A stretch of DNA of 64,000 bases, taken from positions 248,001 through 312,000 of the forward strand of contig NZ_CABPSJ010000004.1 of NCBI RefSeq assembly GCF_902459745.1, given 5' to 3'. The notes beneath the pieces are model-generated. The model was given only the letters and a program-made list of their open reading frames with translations. It ran no database searches and had not been told where the DNA came from. Below are positions 52,892-62,281 of the stretch, one piece after another. This DNA is from Pandoraea communis (GTDB lineage Bacteria; Pseudomonadota; Gammaproteobacteria; Burkholderiales; Burkholderiaceae). Both the position numbers and the translations under genes were made by a program. Every line of letters starts with the position of its first letter. Position 1 is the stretch's first letter.

Positions 52892-54217
52892 ATGCAAGCA
52901 GCTGCGCAACCGGAGGAGAAGACCTCTTTTCTGGGAGGGCGCTGGTCACAACTGGTGATCGGCATCATTTGTATGGGCCTGGTGGCCAATCTGCAGTATT
53001 CGTGGACGCTGTTCGTCGAGCCGATGGAGGCCAAGAACCATTGGGGCATCGCGGCCATCCAGGTGGCGTTCTCGATCTTCATCGTGGTGGAAACCTGGCT
53101 GGTGCCGATCGAAGGCTGGCTGGTCGATCGTTTCGGGCCGCGGCCTGTGGTGGCGGGTGGCGCTATCTGTGTGGCGCTGTCGTGGATCATGTACTCCTAC
53201 GCCGAAACGCTGACGGTGTTGTACACGGCGGCGGTGATTGCCGGTATCGGCGCCGGTTGTGTGTATGGCACCTGTGTGGGGAATGCACTCAAGTGGTTCC
53301 CGGACAAGCGCGGTCTGGCCGCCGGTCTGACGGCTGCCGGTTTCGGTGCCGGTGCTGCGATCACGGTCATTCCGATCGCCAACATGATCCGCGAATCGGG
53401 CTACGAGGCGGCGTTCTTCAACTTCGGTATCGTGCAGGGCGTGGCGATCTTCATTCTCGCGCTGCTGCTGGTCAAGCCGCGTGCGCCGAAGGGGGTCACC
53501 GTATCGCGCCGCAATCTGGCGACGAACGTGGACTACACCTCGGGCCAGATGATTCGCACGCCGGTGTTCTGGGTGATCTACGTCTGCTTCGTTGCGGTGG
53601 CTGCTGGCGGTCTGATGGCGACGGCGCAGATCGGGCCGATCGCGAAGGACTACGGTATTGCTTCGATGCCGATGACACTGTTCGGCGCCACGCTGCCGCT
53701 GTTGACCATGACGCTGTCGATCGACAACCTGTGCAACGGCTTTACGCGTCCGCTGTGCGGTTTCGTCTCGGACAAGATCGGTCGTGAGAACGCGATGTTT
53801 ATCATCTTCCTCGGGGAAGGGGTGGCCATGCTCGGTCTGATGCACTTCGGTCAGAACCCGTACATGTTCGTGTTTTTCGCCGCGATGACCTTCCTGTGCT
53901 GGGGCGAAATCTTCTCGATTTTCCCGGCGCTGTGTGCGGACACGTTCGGTAGCAAGAATGCGGCGTCCAACGCGGGCACGTTGTATACGGCCAAGGGGAC
54001 GGCTGCGTTGCTGGTGCCGCTGGCATCCGTGCTTGCCATCGGCGGTCACTGGGATCGTGTGTTCATCGCCGCTGCGGTGATCAGTATCGCGGCGGCGGTG
54101 GCGGCGAAGTTCCTGCTTGCCCCGATGCGTCGCCGCTGGATCGAAAGCGTGAACAACAATGAGTTGCAAGCGTCGACGAAACCGCCGGTCGCGATGAGTG
54201 CGCCTGCGAGCGAGTAA
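52892..54217 (+). CDS. OFA (oxalate/formate antiporter) family MFS transporter
   Basis: The 441-residue product has 12 membrane helices and the OFA pattern: LQYSWTLFVEPMEAKNHWG after the first helix, WLVDRFGPRPVVAGGAICVA, GAGCVYGTCVGNALKWFPDK and RGLAAGLTAAGFGAGAAITV. Characterised members exchange oxalate for formate; others carry different monocarboxylates. Nearby glcDEF and a glyoxylate-type reductase make a C2 acid a reasonable substrate. GGAGG lies seven bases before the ATG. A terminator follows at 54277. Confidence 0.92.
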   Translation: MQAAAQPEEKTSFLGGRWSQLVIGIICMGLVANLQYSWTLFVEPMEAKNHWGIAAIQVAFSIFIVVETWLVPIEGWLVDRFGPRPVVAGGAICVALSWIMYSYAETLTVLYTAAVIAGIGAGCVYGTCVGNALKWFPDKRGLAAGLTAAGFGAGAAITVIPIANMIRESGYEAAFFNFGIVQGVAIFILALLLVKPRAPKGVTVSRRNLATNVDYTSGQMIRTPVFWVIYVCFVAVAAGGLMATAQIGPIAKDYGIASMPMTLFGATLPLLTMTLSIDNLCNGFTRPLCGFVSDKIGRENAMFIIFLGEGVAMLGLMHFGQNPYMFVFFAAMTFLCWGEIFSIFPALCADTFGSKNAASNAGTLYTAKGTAALLVPLASVLAIGGHWDRVFIAAAVISIAAAVAAKFLLAPMRRRWIESVNNNELQASTKPPVAMSAPASE

Positions 54218-54276
54218 GTGAGCCGCTGCGTGAGCAGATAAGGCAGCGCGTACGCGCTGTTGGGGAGGTAAGGGAG

Positions 54277-54304
54277 CGGGGTGCCGGAGACGGCGCCCCG
54301 TTTT
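54277..54304 (+). terminator. Terminator of the OFA transporter gene
   Basis: CGGGGTGCC pairs with GGCGCCCCG (one G-T pair) around GGAGAC, followed by TTTT. Confidence 0.85.
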
Positions 54305-54392
54305 CATTGGCATGACGCCCCCGACGGACTCGGCCGGGGATACGCAATGCGGGCGATGGTGTCTCATCGCATATCGCCGCCGCGGAAAACAA

Positions 54393-54420
54393 AAAAGCCT
54401 TGCCGATCGGCAAGGCTTTT
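54393..54420. terminator. Perfect palindromic terminator before tRNA-Asn
   Basis: AAAAGCCTTGCCGA and TCGGCAAGGCTTTT form a perfect 14-base palindrome without a spacer. On the minus strand it lies eight bases beyond the 3' end of the first tRNA-Asn, so it should end the tRNA transcript; it can also act on the plus strand. Confidence 0.85.
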
Positions 54421-54427
54421 CGCATTT

Positions 54428-54503
54428 TGGCTCCTCGACCTGGGCTCGAACCAGGGACCTACGGATTAACAGTCCGGCGCTCTACCAACTGAGCTATCGA
54501 GGA
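54428..54503 (-). tRNA. tRNA-Asn (GUU), with encoded CCA
   Basis: The 76-base minus-strand sequence folds as a cloverleaf: acceptor TCCTCGA/TCGAGGA, D-arm with AGCTCAGTTGGTAGAGC, anticodon loop CTGTTAATC with GTT, T-arm GGTTCGAGCC, and an encoded CCA end. The anticodon GUU decodes AAC/AAU. It lies downstream of a second tRNA-Asn in the same transcript. Confidence 0.97.
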
Positions 54504-54589
54504 TCAAACTCGTGTGTCATACATCGCTGTCGTGATGTATCGACTAAAACAAAAGCCCCGCGTGTGCGAGGCCATCGCTTCGGTATTCT

Positions 54590-54665
54590 TGGCTCCCCGA
54601 CCTGGGCTCGAACCAGGGACCTACGGATTAACAGTCCGGCGCTCTACCAACTGAGCTATCGGGGA
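54590..54665 (-). tRNA. tRNA-Asn (GUU), second copy
   Basis: It is identical to the copy at 54428 except in the acceptor stem, which is TCCCCGA/TCGGGGA in place of TCCTCGA/TCGAGGA. Both strands of the stem have changed, so pairing is kept (C-G for T-A). The two copies are separated by 86 bases and share orientation; they are probably processed from one precursor. Confidence 0.97.
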
Positions 54666-54769
54666 TCAAAAGAGAAAGCGATTATAGAGGCGATTTTTGC
54701 ACGCTGTCAACACCAGGCGCGCATTTTTTCTGCATCAAGGAGGCGAACTTCGCCACTAACGCTCGTGGT

Positions 54770-55093
54770 TCAGCGCTCGAGCAGATGCAGCTTCTCGGTG
54801 ACGTCTTTCCACTGATCCGCATCGGGCAGCGACGGCTTGGTCTTCGTGATGCTCGGCCAGTTCGGCGAGAGTTCTGCGTTGAGTGCGATGAAGGCTTGCT
54901 GATCGCCCGGCACGTCCTCTTCGGCATAAATGGCGTTCACCGGGCACTCGGCCACGCAGACGGCGCAATCGATGCACTCGTCCGGGTCGATTGCCAGGAA
55001 GTTCGGGCCTTCGCGGAAGCAGTCCACGGGGCAAACGTCCACACAGTCGGTGAATTTACATTTGATGCAGCTTTCGGTGACAACGTGCGTCAT
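54770..55093 (-). CDS. fdxA: Seven-iron ferredoxin FdxA
   Basis: The 107-residue product has the cysteine pattern of a 3Fe-4S plus 4Fe-4S ferredoxin: [18 protein letters not shown] (C9, C12, C17, C21, C25) and [12 protein letters not shown], with the extended C-terminal tail of the Azotobacter FdI/FdxA type. It carries electrons at low potential in the cytosol; a defined partner is not visible here. The ATG at 55093 gives the family N-terminus THVVTESCI. Confidence 0.96.
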   Translation of the reverse strand: MTHVVTESCIKCKFTDCVDVCPVDCFREGPNFLAIDPDECIDCAVCVAECPVNAIYAEEDVPGDQQAFIALNAELSPNWPSITKTKPSLPDADQWKDVTEKLHLLER

Positions 55094-55352
55094 GCCAACT
55101 CCAGAGTAGGGCGCGAAACGGCTTCGAACGGCCGTTAAAACGCGTATTGTAACGCAGCCCGCCGCAGCAGGGGCGAGAGCCGAAAGGCGGCCGGAGCAAG
55201 GCGTCCCGCCATTGCGCATTCCGCGGGGATACCATGGGTGACACCGCTTTGCGGTACGATGTTTGCTGTTCCCGTGCGCTGCCGAATGGCCCATTGGCCG
55301 ATCGGTCGTGTTCGCTGCTTTCTCGTGAGTGCTCCTTCCCGAGCCTGTCGTC

Positions 55353-56546
55353 ATGATCATCACCTCGCTGCTCGATACCGATCTCTACAAGTTCACGATG
55401 ATGCAGGTGGTGCTGCATCATTTTCCTGCTGCGCAGGTGGAGTACCGCTTCAAGTGCCGTACCGAAGGTGTCGACCTGACACCCTATGTCGAAGAAATTC
55501 GAGACGAGATCCGGTTGCTGTGCGGATTGCGCTTTACCGAGTCGGAATTGGGTTATCTCGGTGCGATGCGCTTCATCAAGAGCGATTTCGTCGACTTTCT
55601 CGACCTGTTCCATCTGAACGAGAAGTACATCACGGTGCAGCCGTCGACGAAGGGCAACGGTGAGATCGACATCACGATTCGCGGCCCTTGGCTACACACG
55701 ATCCTGTTTGAGATCCCGGTACTCGCGATCGTCAACGAAGTGTATTTCCGCAATACGCAGCGCACGCCGGCGTATCAGGAAGGCCGTCTACGGTTGCGCG
55801 ACAAGATCTGCATGCTTGCCGAGCGCGTGGATTATCGCGAGTGCAAGATCGCCGATTACGGTACGCGCCGCCGCTTCTCGAAGGAGTGGCACGAGGAGGT
55901 GATTCTCACGTTGCGCGACGAACTGGGTGAACAGTTCGCGGGCACGAGCAACGTGTATTACGCGTCGAAGCTCGGCCTTACGCCGCTCGGCACGATGGCG
56001 CATGAGTATCTTCAGGCGTGTCAGGCGCTCGGCCCGCGTCTGCGCGATTCGCAGATCTTCGGCTTCGAGACCTGGGCGAAGGAGTACCGTGGCGATCTGG
56101 GTATTGCACTCTCGGATGTGTACGGCATGTCTGCCTTCCTGCGCGACTTCGACATGTACTTCTGCAAGCTCTTCGACGGGGCGCGCCACGATTCGGGCGA
56201 TCCGTTTGCGTGGGGCGAACGACTGCTGGAGCACTATGCGCAGAACCGCGTCGATGCGCATACCAAGACGATGATCTTCTCGGACGGTCTCGATATTCCG
56301 AAGGTCCTTCAGCTTTTCGAGCGGTTTCGCGATCGCTGCAAACTGGCGTTCGGTGTGGGAACGAACCTCACGAACGACCTTGGCTATCAACCGCTGCAGA
56401 TCGTCATCAAGATGGTGCGCTGCAACGGCCAGCCAGTGGCAAAGCTGTCGGATTCGCCAGGCAAGAACATGTGCGACGACGATGCGTATCTGGCCTATCT
56501 GCGTCAGGTTTTCGAGATCGCGCCGGAACCGGCGGCCCTTGCCTGA
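55353..56546 (+). CDS. pncB: Nicotinate phosphoribosyltransferase
   Basis: The 397-residue product converts nicotinate, PRPP and ATP to nicotinate mononucleotide in NAD salvage. Family segments are [20 protein letters not shown] at the N-terminus, [49 protein letters not shown] followed by HEYLQ (the His is the site of autophosphorylation), and [18 protein letters not shown]. The ATG at 55353 gives the usual length. It is divergent from fdxA across 259 bases. Confidence 0.96.
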   Translation: MIITSLLDTDLYKFTMMQVVLHHFPAAQVEYRFKCRTEGVDLTPYVEEIRDEIRLLCGLRFTESELGYLGAMRFIKSDFVDFLDLFHLNEKYITVQPSTKGNGEIDITIRGPWLHTILFEIPVLAIVNEVYFRNTQRTPAYQEGRLRLRDKICMLAERVDYRECKIADYGTRRRFSKEWHEEVILTLRDELGEQFAGTSNVYYASKLGLTPLGTMAHEYLQACQALGPRLRDSQIFGFETWAKEYRGDLGIALSDVYGMSAFLRDFDMYFCKLFDGARHDSGDPFAWGERLLEHYAQNRVDAHTKTMIFSDGLDIPKVLQLFERFRDRCKLAFGVGTNLTNDLGYQPLQIVIKMVRCNGQPVAKLSDSPGKNMCDDDAYLAYLRQVFEIAPEPAALA

Positions 56547-56752
56547 CGCTGCGTAACGCGTTGATTCGTACTAGCGGCCGTGTTGTCCGAACGACGGGAC
56601 AGACCATTCCGATAATGTGCGAACGTCCGTCGTGCGGGCTGGGGCAGCCGCTATAATTGCGCATCGCCCGCCGGACTTGCACCGGCGGCTTCGAGAGACG
56701 ATAAGTGACGATGCCGGCGGCAGACCGCGCGTCGGCTTCACAAGGACAGCCC

Positions 56753-57415
56753 ATGGATACCTCCGACGCCCGCAATCGCATCTTTGCCCGCATTCGTCAC
56801 GCACAGCATCGTCCCGATGTGGCGCGCGCAAACGAGCAGGCTGCGGCCGAGGAATATCTGGCGCGGCATCCGCAAGGGCCGCGTCCGGCACTGTCCGTCA
56901 ATCTCATTGGCACGTTCATTGGCAAGGCGGAAGCGCTGTCGACCACGATCACGCGCGTGCCGGGCATGAGCGATGTCCCCGCTGCCGCCGCGACCTATCT
57001 GCAGGCCAACGGTCTCACCATGCAGGCCGTCGCGTGGCCGACGTTGCGTGAACTCGATTGGACGGCGGCAGGCTGCCAAGTGGCATTCCGCAAGCCGCAT
57101 GGCGACGATCTGGTGGGCATCACGGGGTGTTTTTGTGCCATTGCAGAGACCGGGGCGCTGATGATGATGTCCGGGCCGGAAACGTTTGCTTCGGCCACGC
57201 TGCTGCCCGAGACTCACATCGCCATCGTGCCTGCCTCGCGCATTGTCGCCGGCCATGAAGACGGTTTCGCCCTCATGCGCAGCGAGCGAGGTCAACTCTC
57301 GCGTGCGACCAATTTCATTGCCGGACCTTCGCGTACCGCCGATATCGAACAAACATTGGTGTTGGGCGCTCATGGTCCCTACCGCGTTCATCTCATCATC
57401 GTCGACGGCGCCTGA
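56753..57415 (+). CDS. lutC: LutC/YkgG (LUD) family protein
   Basis: The 220-residue product is a LUD-domain protein: helical N-terminus (ARNRIFARIRHAQHRP), then VGITGCFCAIAETGALMMMS and GPETFASATLLPETHIAIVP, VAGHEDGF, and the closing FIAGPSRTADIEQTLVLGAH with GPYRVHLIIVD. In bacteria with a LutABC operon, LutC is a subunit of an L-lactate oxidising complex. Here there is no lutA or lutB beside it; the next upstream gene is pncB on the same strand. An orphan role or action with subunits encoded elsewhere is open. Start at 56753; an upstream in-frame start at 56705 is possible. Confidence 0.9.
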   Translation: MDTSDARNRIFARIRHAQHRPDVARANEQAAAEEYLARHPQGPRPALSVNLIGTFIGKAEALSTTITRVPGMSDVPAAAATYLQANGLTMQAVAWPTLRELDWTAAGCQVAFRKPHGDDLVGITGCFCAIAETGALMMMSGPETFASATLLPETHIAIVPASRIVAGHEDGFALMRSERGQLSRATNFIAGPSRTADIEQTLVLGAHGPYRVHLIIVDGA

Positions 57416-57660
57416 CTCGGGACGCACCCGCCACGTCTGGCGACGCCAGTCCGATACCGACAGTCGCCACCCGCCGCGCAGGCTTCGACTCGCGGCGGCG
57501 CGCCGTCCTTCGAGAATCAACTGAGGACTTGGGTCTTCGGTTTGCCGGGTGGTACGTAGATTTTGTATGGGAAATCTCCCAAGCTGGTGTTGCTTGGGGC
57601 ACTCGGCCGCTAACGTCGACTCGTAAGGAGTTGACCATCAATCAACAGGAACCATAAACA

Positions 57661-59079
57661 ATGCTTAAGCGGATTTGGGGCGCCCTGATTGCGGCGGGGC
57701 TGGCATTGGCGAGTCCTGCGGCGTTTGCTGCGGGACCGGACGGCGCACAACTCGTCGCCTGGTGGGGCGTGCCGTTTGCAGGGCTGTTGCTCTCGATCGC
57801 GCTCGGGCCGTTGCTCGTGCCCGCGTTCTGGCATCACCACTTCGGCAAGATTGCGGCGTTCTGGGGCGCAGCGTTTCTGCTGCCCTTCGCGCTCGTGTTC
57901 GGCGCCGGTGCCGCGTGGCACGGCGCGGTGCATGCCGTGGTCGCGGAATTCATCCCATTCGTCGTACTGCTCACGGCGCTGTTCACGACGGCCGGCGGCA
58001 TTTGTGTTCACGGCAAACTGCGAGGCGGGGCGTGGCTCAACACCGGGCTGCTGACGCTGGGTACGGTGCTGGCGAGCATCATGGGGACGACGGGCGCGGC
58101 CATGCTGCTGATTCGTCCGCTCATCCGCGCGAACGACAATCGCAAGCACAACGTGCACGTTGTGGTGTTCTTCATTTTCCTCGTAGCGAATGCCGGGGGC
58201 TCGCTCACGCCGCTGGGCGATCCGCCGCTCTTCCTCGGCTTCCTGCAAGGGGTGGATTTCTTCTGGACGGCCGCTTACCTCTGGCCCGAGACGCTGTTCA
58301 TCTGCGCTGTGCTGCTGGGGCTGTTCTTCTTGATCGACAGCTATTACTTCCGCCAGAAGGGCGAGCGTCGGGTCGAAGCACAGGACCCGGCACCGCATGT
58401 CGAGCCGCTGCGACTTGAGGGCAAGCGCAATTTCGTACTGCTCGCCGCCGCCGTGGGGCTGGTGCTGATGAGCGGGATCTGGAAGCCGGGCGTCGAGTTC
58501 GACGTCTTCGGGACGCCTGTCGCACTGCAAAACATCGCGCGTGACGTGGGATTGATCGTAGTGACGTTGATGTCGCTGGCGATAACACCGCGCACGGCGC
58601 GTGAAGGCAACGACTTCAACTGGGAGCCGATGAAGGAAGTCGCCAAGCTGTTCGCTGGCATCTTCCTGACGATCATTCCGGTGGTGGCCATCTTGCGTGC
58701 GGGCGAAGCCGGCGCACTCGGCTGGGTGATCCGTCTGGTGACTGGGCCGGACGGTGCGCCGGACAACGTCATGTATTTCTGGGCGACGGGTTTGCTCTCG
58801 TCATTCCTTGATAATGCGCCGACGTATCTGGTGTTCTTCAATACAGCAGGCGGCGACGCGGCAACGCTGATGACTTCTGGGGCGGCCACGCTGGCGGCGA
58901 TTTCGGCGGGGGCGGTGTTCATGGGCGCCAACACCTACATCGGCAATGCACCGAACTTCATGGTGAAGGCCATCGCAGAGCAACGCGGCGTTCGCATGCC
59001 GAGCTTCTTTGGTTATATGCTGTGGTCGGGCGCGATTCTGCTGCCGCTGTTCGTCGTGACGACCCTGATATTCTTCTGA
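57661..59079 (+). CDS. NhaD-like/ion-transporter-superfamily Na+/H+ antiporter
   Basis: The 472-residue product has a signal-like first segment (ALIAAGLALASPAAFAAG) and about 11 to 12 further membrane helices. The half-site hairpin motif ANAGGSLTPLGDPPLFLGFL and the repeat-related NAPTYLVFFNTAGGDA and GANTYIGNAPNFMVKAI are those of the NhaD/CitMHS branch of the ion transporter superfamily. It probably exchanges Na+ for H+, though a dicarboxylate substrate is conceivable. AGGA occurs a little far (11 bases) from the ATG. It is 41 bases before the hydroxyacid dehydrogenase gene and may be co-transcribed. Confidence 0.87.
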   Translation: MLKRIWGALIAAGLALASPAAFAAGPDGAQLVAWWGVPFAGLLLSIALGPLLVPAFWHHHFGKIAAFWGAAFLLPFALVFGAGAAWHGAVHAVVAEFIPFVVLLTALFTTAGGICVHGKLRGGAWLNTGLLTLGTVLASIMGTTGAAMLLIRPLIRANDNRKHNVHVVVFFIFLVANAGGSLTPLGDPPLFLGFLQGVDFFWTAAYLWPETLFICAVLLGLFFLIDSYYFRQKGERRVEAQDPAPHVEPLRLEGKRNFVLLAAAVGLVLMSGIWKPGVEFDVFGTPVALQNIARDVGLIVVTLMSLAITPRTAREGNDFNWEPMKEVAKLFAGIFLTIIPVVAILRAGEAGALGWVIRLVTGPDGAPDNVMYFWATGLLSSFLDNAPTYLVFFNTAGGDAATLMTSGAATLAAISAGAVFMGANTYIGNAPNFMVKAIAEQRGVRMPSFFGYMLWSGAILLPLFVVTTLIFF

Positions 59080-59120
59080 GCCGCGACATTGCCACGCGGT
59101 CAACCTCTGCGAGACAACTG

Positions 59121-60110
59121 GTGAAACCGAAGATCCTGGTAGCCCGAGCTATTTTTCCTGATGTCATCGAGCGTCTGGCGCAGTATTTCGATGTCGAGCG
59201 CAACGACACCGACACGGTGTATTCGCCTGACGAACTGCGCGCGCGTCTGGCCGACAAGGCTGGCGCCATCACCACGGCGAGTGAGCGCATCAATGCGTCG
59301 GTGCTCGCCGGTGCGCCGCATCTGCGTGTGGTGGCCAATATGGCCGTGGGCTACAACAACTTCGATATCGACGCCATGACCGCCGCCGGCGTCATGGCGA
59401 CGAACACCCCCGACGTTCTCAACGAGACGACAGCCGACTTTGGCTGGGCCTTGTTGATGGCAACGGCGCGTCGTGTGACCGAGTCGGAGCGCTGGCTGCG
59501 CGAAGGACATTGGGATAAGTGGGCCTACGACATGTTCCTGGGCGCGGACGTGCATGGCAGCACGCTGGGCATCATCGGCATGGGACGCATCGGACAAGCC
59601 ATTGCGCGCCGTGCGATGGGGTTCAACATGCGCGTGGTGTATCACAATCGCTCGCGTCTCGATGCCGCGACGGAAGCGGCTTGCAAGGCAAGCTACGTGG
59701 ACAAGGACACACTGCTGCGCACGGCGGATCACGTCATCCTGGTGTTGCCGTATTCGGCCGCGACACATCACACGATCGGCGCGGCGGAGCTGGCCACCAT
59801 GAAACCGACGGCCACGCTGGTCAATCTGGCGCGGGGCGGCATCGTCGACGATGCCGCACTCGCCGCAGCCCTTACGAACCGGCAGATTGCGGCGGCGGGG
59901 CTCGATGTCTTCGAGGGGGAGCCGAAGGTGCATCCCGACTTGCTGAAGGTGTCGAATATCGTGCTGACGCCGCATATCGCGAGCGCATCGGCGGCAACGC
60001 GTCGTGGTATGGCGAGTCTGGCGGCCGACAATCTGATTGCGGCGCTGGGATTCGGCGCGGCGGCGGGCAAACCGCCGTGTCTGCTGAATCCCGCGGCACG
60101 CAAGTCATAA
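59121..60110 (+). CDS. D-2-hydroxyacid dehydrogenase (glyoxylate/hydroxypyruvate reductase, D-glycerate dehydrogenase type)
   Basis: The 329-residue product has the 2-hydroxyacid dehydrogenase fold: VANMAVGYNNFDIDAMTAAG, TPDVLNETTADFGWALLMAT, the NAD(P) motif LGIIGMGRIGQAIARRAMGF, the Arg in LVNLARGGIVDDAALAAAL, and the Glu/His pair in GLDVFEGEPKVHPDLL and VLTPHIASAS. After the Rossmann strand VVYHNRSR favours NADPH. It should reduce glyoxylate and hydroxypyruvate to glycolate and D-glycerate. GTG at 59121 is the start (no ATG fits), with GAGAC upstream. Confidence 0.93.
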   Translation: MKPKILVARAIFPDVIERLAQYFDVERNDTDTVYSPDELRARLADKAGAITTASERINASVLAGAPHLRVVANMAVGYNNFDIDAMTAAGVMATNTPDVLNETTADFGWALLMATARRVTESERWLREGHWDKWAYDMFLGADVHGSTLGIIGMGRIGQAIARRAMGFNMRVVYHNRSRLDAATEAACKASYVDKDTLLRTADHVILVLPYSAATHHTIGAAELATMKPTATLVNLARGGIVDDAALAAALTNRQIAAAGLDVFEGEPKVHPDLLKVSNIVLTPHIASASAATRRGMASLAADNLIAALGFGAAAGKPPCLLNPAARKS

Positions 60111-60219
60111 CGCGCCGCCACAGCAGTCGTCATGATCGTTACGATCGTCATGGCCAACTACGGCATACGGTAAGTTCTGGAAGCAGGATCGGCAGGCGTC
60201 AACGGGAGGTCGCAACGCG

Positions 60220-61686
60220 ATGGTGGAGATGGTGTTGGTAGCGCTTGCAGCGCTGAATCTGTTGGTGATGATTGCGATTGCGGTGAAGGTCTGGCAGCGC
60301 AATGGCGATACGTCGCTGCGCGAGACACTCGTTGGCTCGCTCACTCAGGTGCGGGACGACTTGTTGCAAGCGGCCGATCGCAGTGAGCGCGGGCTGCGTC
60401 AGGAGTTCGCGGAAATCGCGCGCGCCGGACGCGGCGAACAGAGCGCGCAAATGGCGCAATTCCAGCAGACGCTGGCGGCGCAAATGACCAGCGTGGCCAC
60501 GGTACAGAACAATCAGATCGATGGCTTTGCGCAGCAACTGGCGAAGCTGACCGAGTCCAACGCGGCACAGCTTGAGGCGGTGCGCCAGAGTCTGGTGCTC
60601 AATGGACAGCAGATGCGAGAGGAGCAGACGTCGGCGCTACGTCGCTTCGGCGAAGCCCAGCATCAGCAACTCACGCAACTCGCGGAAGGCAACGAGCGGC
60701 GGCTGGCGGAAGTGCGCGCTACGCTCGAGCAGAAGCTCAAGGACATCGAGGTCAACAACGCGACCAAGCTCGAAGAGATGCGCCGCACCGTCGACGAGAA
60801 GCTGCATGCCACGCTGGAACAGCGGCTCGGCGAGTCGTTCAAGCTGGTTTCGGATCGTCTGGAGCAAGTGCATCGCGGTTTGGGCGAGATGCAGACGCTC
60901 GCCGCCGGTGTGGGCGATCTGAAGCGCGTGCTGACCAACGTGAAGACGCGAGGCATCTGGGGGGAAGTGCAGTTGCAGGCATTGCTCGAACAATTGCTGA
61001 CACCCGATCAGTTCGCCAAGAACGTGGCGACCAAGCCGGGCAGTGCCGAGCGGGTGGAATTCGCGATTGCGCTGCCGGGACAGAGCAGCGACAGCAACAC
61101 ACCGGTCTGGTTGCCCATCGACGCGAAGTTTCCGCGTGAGGACTACGAGCGTCTGCTCGACGCGCAGGAGCGTGCGGACCCGGTGGCTGTGGAAGAGGCA
61201 TCGAAGGCGTTGGAGACCCGCATCCGTCTGGAAGCGAAGACCATCGCCGACAAGTATCTCGCCCCACCGCACACGACCGACTTTGCGCTGCTGTTCCTGC
61301 CGACGGAAGGGCTCTACGCCGAAGTGCTGCGGCGTCCGGGGCTCTCGGATCTGCTGCAACGCGAGTATCGTGTGACCGTGGCAGGCCCGACAACATTGAC
61401 CGCTCTGCTCAACAGTCTGCAGATGGGCTTCCGCACGCTTGCCATCGAACGTCGTTCCAGCGAAGTCTGGCAGGTGCTTGGCGCGGTGAAGACCGAATTC
61501 ACCAAGTTCGGCGACGTACTTGCCAAGACCAAAGCGCAACTGGAGACGGTGACTCGCTCCATCGACAAGGCGGAGGTGCGCACGCGCGCGATGGCGCGTC
61601 AGCTCAAGGCCGTGGAGGCGCTGCCCGGTGAGCAGGCCGTCGAACTGCTGGGTGCGGAGTTGGAGAACGACGAAGAAGAGGCGTGA
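60220..61686 (+). CDS. rmuC: DNA recombination protein RmuC
   Basis: The 488-residue product has an N-terminal membrane helix (VLVALAALNLLVMIAIAVKV), a long coiled coil (about residues 40-230) rich in Gln/Glu/Arg, and a C-terminal nuclease-like domain: GIWGEVQLQALLEQLLTPDQ, VWLPIDAKFPREDYERLLDA (PIDAKFP as in the PD-(D/E)XK core), LLFLPTEGLYAEVLR. RmuC limits inversions between short inverted repeats. GGGAGG precedes the ATG by ten bases. Confidence 0.95.
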   Translation: MVEMVLVALAALNLLVMIAIAVKVWQRNGDTSLRETLVGSLTQVRDDLLQAADRSERGLRQEFAEIARAGRGEQSAQMAQFQQTLAAQMTSVATVQNNQIDGFAQQLAKLTESNAAQLEAVRQSLVLNGQQMREEQTSALRRFGEAQHQQLTQLAEGNERRLAEVRATLEQKLKDIEVNNATKLEEMRRTVDEKLHATLEQRLGESFKLVSDRLEQVHRGLGEMQTLAAGVGDLKRVLTNVKTRGIWGEVQLQALLEQLLTPDQFAKNVATKPGSAERVEFAIALPGQSSDSNTPVWLPIDAKFPREDYERLLDAQERADPVAVEEASKALETRIRLEAKTIADKYLAPPHTTDFALLFLPTEGLYAEVLRRPGLSDLLQREYRVTVAGPTTLTALLNSLQMGFRTLAIERRSSEVWQVLGAVKTEFTKFGDVLAKTKAQLETVTRSIDKAEVRTRAMARQLKAVEALPGEQAVELLGAELENDEEEA

Positions 61687-61704
61687 GCGGCAGAGCGCTC
61701 ACGC
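61681..61704. terminator. Hairpin at the end of rmuC
   Basis: GCGTGAGCG and CGCTCACGC form a perfect nine-bp stem around a six-base loop, overlapping the rmuC stop codon. No T-run follows. It separates the convergent rmuC and acetyltransferase genes. Confidence 0.45.
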
Positions 61705-61722
61705 TGGCGGCGGCCGAGATGC

Positions 61723-62208
61723 TTATTCGCCGCCCTTGGCGAAACGGTCGAGCGCCTCGCCCGTCATGCGCACCACGCGCCAATCGGGCAACACCGTCGC
61801 GCCTTGCGACGCGTAGAAGTCGATAGCTGGCTGATTCCAGTCGAGTACCGTCCATTCGAAGCGCCCGCATTGCCGTTCTACGGCAATGCGGGCGAGTTGG
61901 CGTAGCAACGCCTGTCCTACACCTTTGCCGCGTACGGATGGCTGTACGTAGACGTCTTCGAGGTACAGACCGCGCCGGCCGAGAAACGTCGAGAAGTTGT
62001 GGAAGTACAGTGCGTAGCCGACCGCATTGCCGTCCCATTCCGCCATAAGGCACTCAGCCGCCGGAGCGTTCCCAAACAACGCTTCGTGCACGCTATCAGG
62101 CGTGGCTTCGAAAATATCGAGCAACTTCTCGTAGACAGCCAGTTCGCGCATCAGGTGGTAGATCGCGCCGACATCATCGGCGGTGGCGGCACGCAGGGTC
62201 AGGGACAT
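61723..62208 (-). CDS. GNAT-family N-acetyltransferase
   Basis: The 161-residue product is a GNAT domain: LTLRAATADDVGAIYHLMRE at the N-terminus, LEDVYVQPSVRGKGVGQALL with the acetyl-CoA pyrophosphate loop RGKGVG, and the C-terminal WNQPAIDFYASQGATVLPDW. The form with YLED-V-P and the W-x-V-R end resembles the spermidine/diamine acetyltransferase (SAT1) group. The substrate is not proven. Confidence 0.9.
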   Translation of the reverse strand: MSLTLRAATADDVGAIYHLMRELAVYEKLLDIFEATPDSVHEALFGNAPAAECLMAEWDGNAVGYALYFHNFSTFLGRRGLYLEDVYVQPSVRGKGVGQALLRQLARIAVERQCGRFEWTVLDWNQPAIDFYASQGATVLPDWRVVRMTGEALDRFAKGGE

Positions 62209-62281
62209 GGGAGCAAAAGAATGAGAGGCGGGGCTGTCTCCGGCAAAATACGCCGAATGTCAGCCACCGCAGGTGCGAGAA

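Noticed and set aside
52946-54367. 473-residue minus-strand open frame
   Set aside because: It is the antisense of the OFA transporter and is extremely His/Arg-rich.
54393-54665. Attachment site or genomic island at the tRNA-Asn genes
   Set aside because: tRNA-Asn 3' ends are frequent integration sites, but no integrase, direct repeat of the tRNA end or mobile gene occurs on either side.
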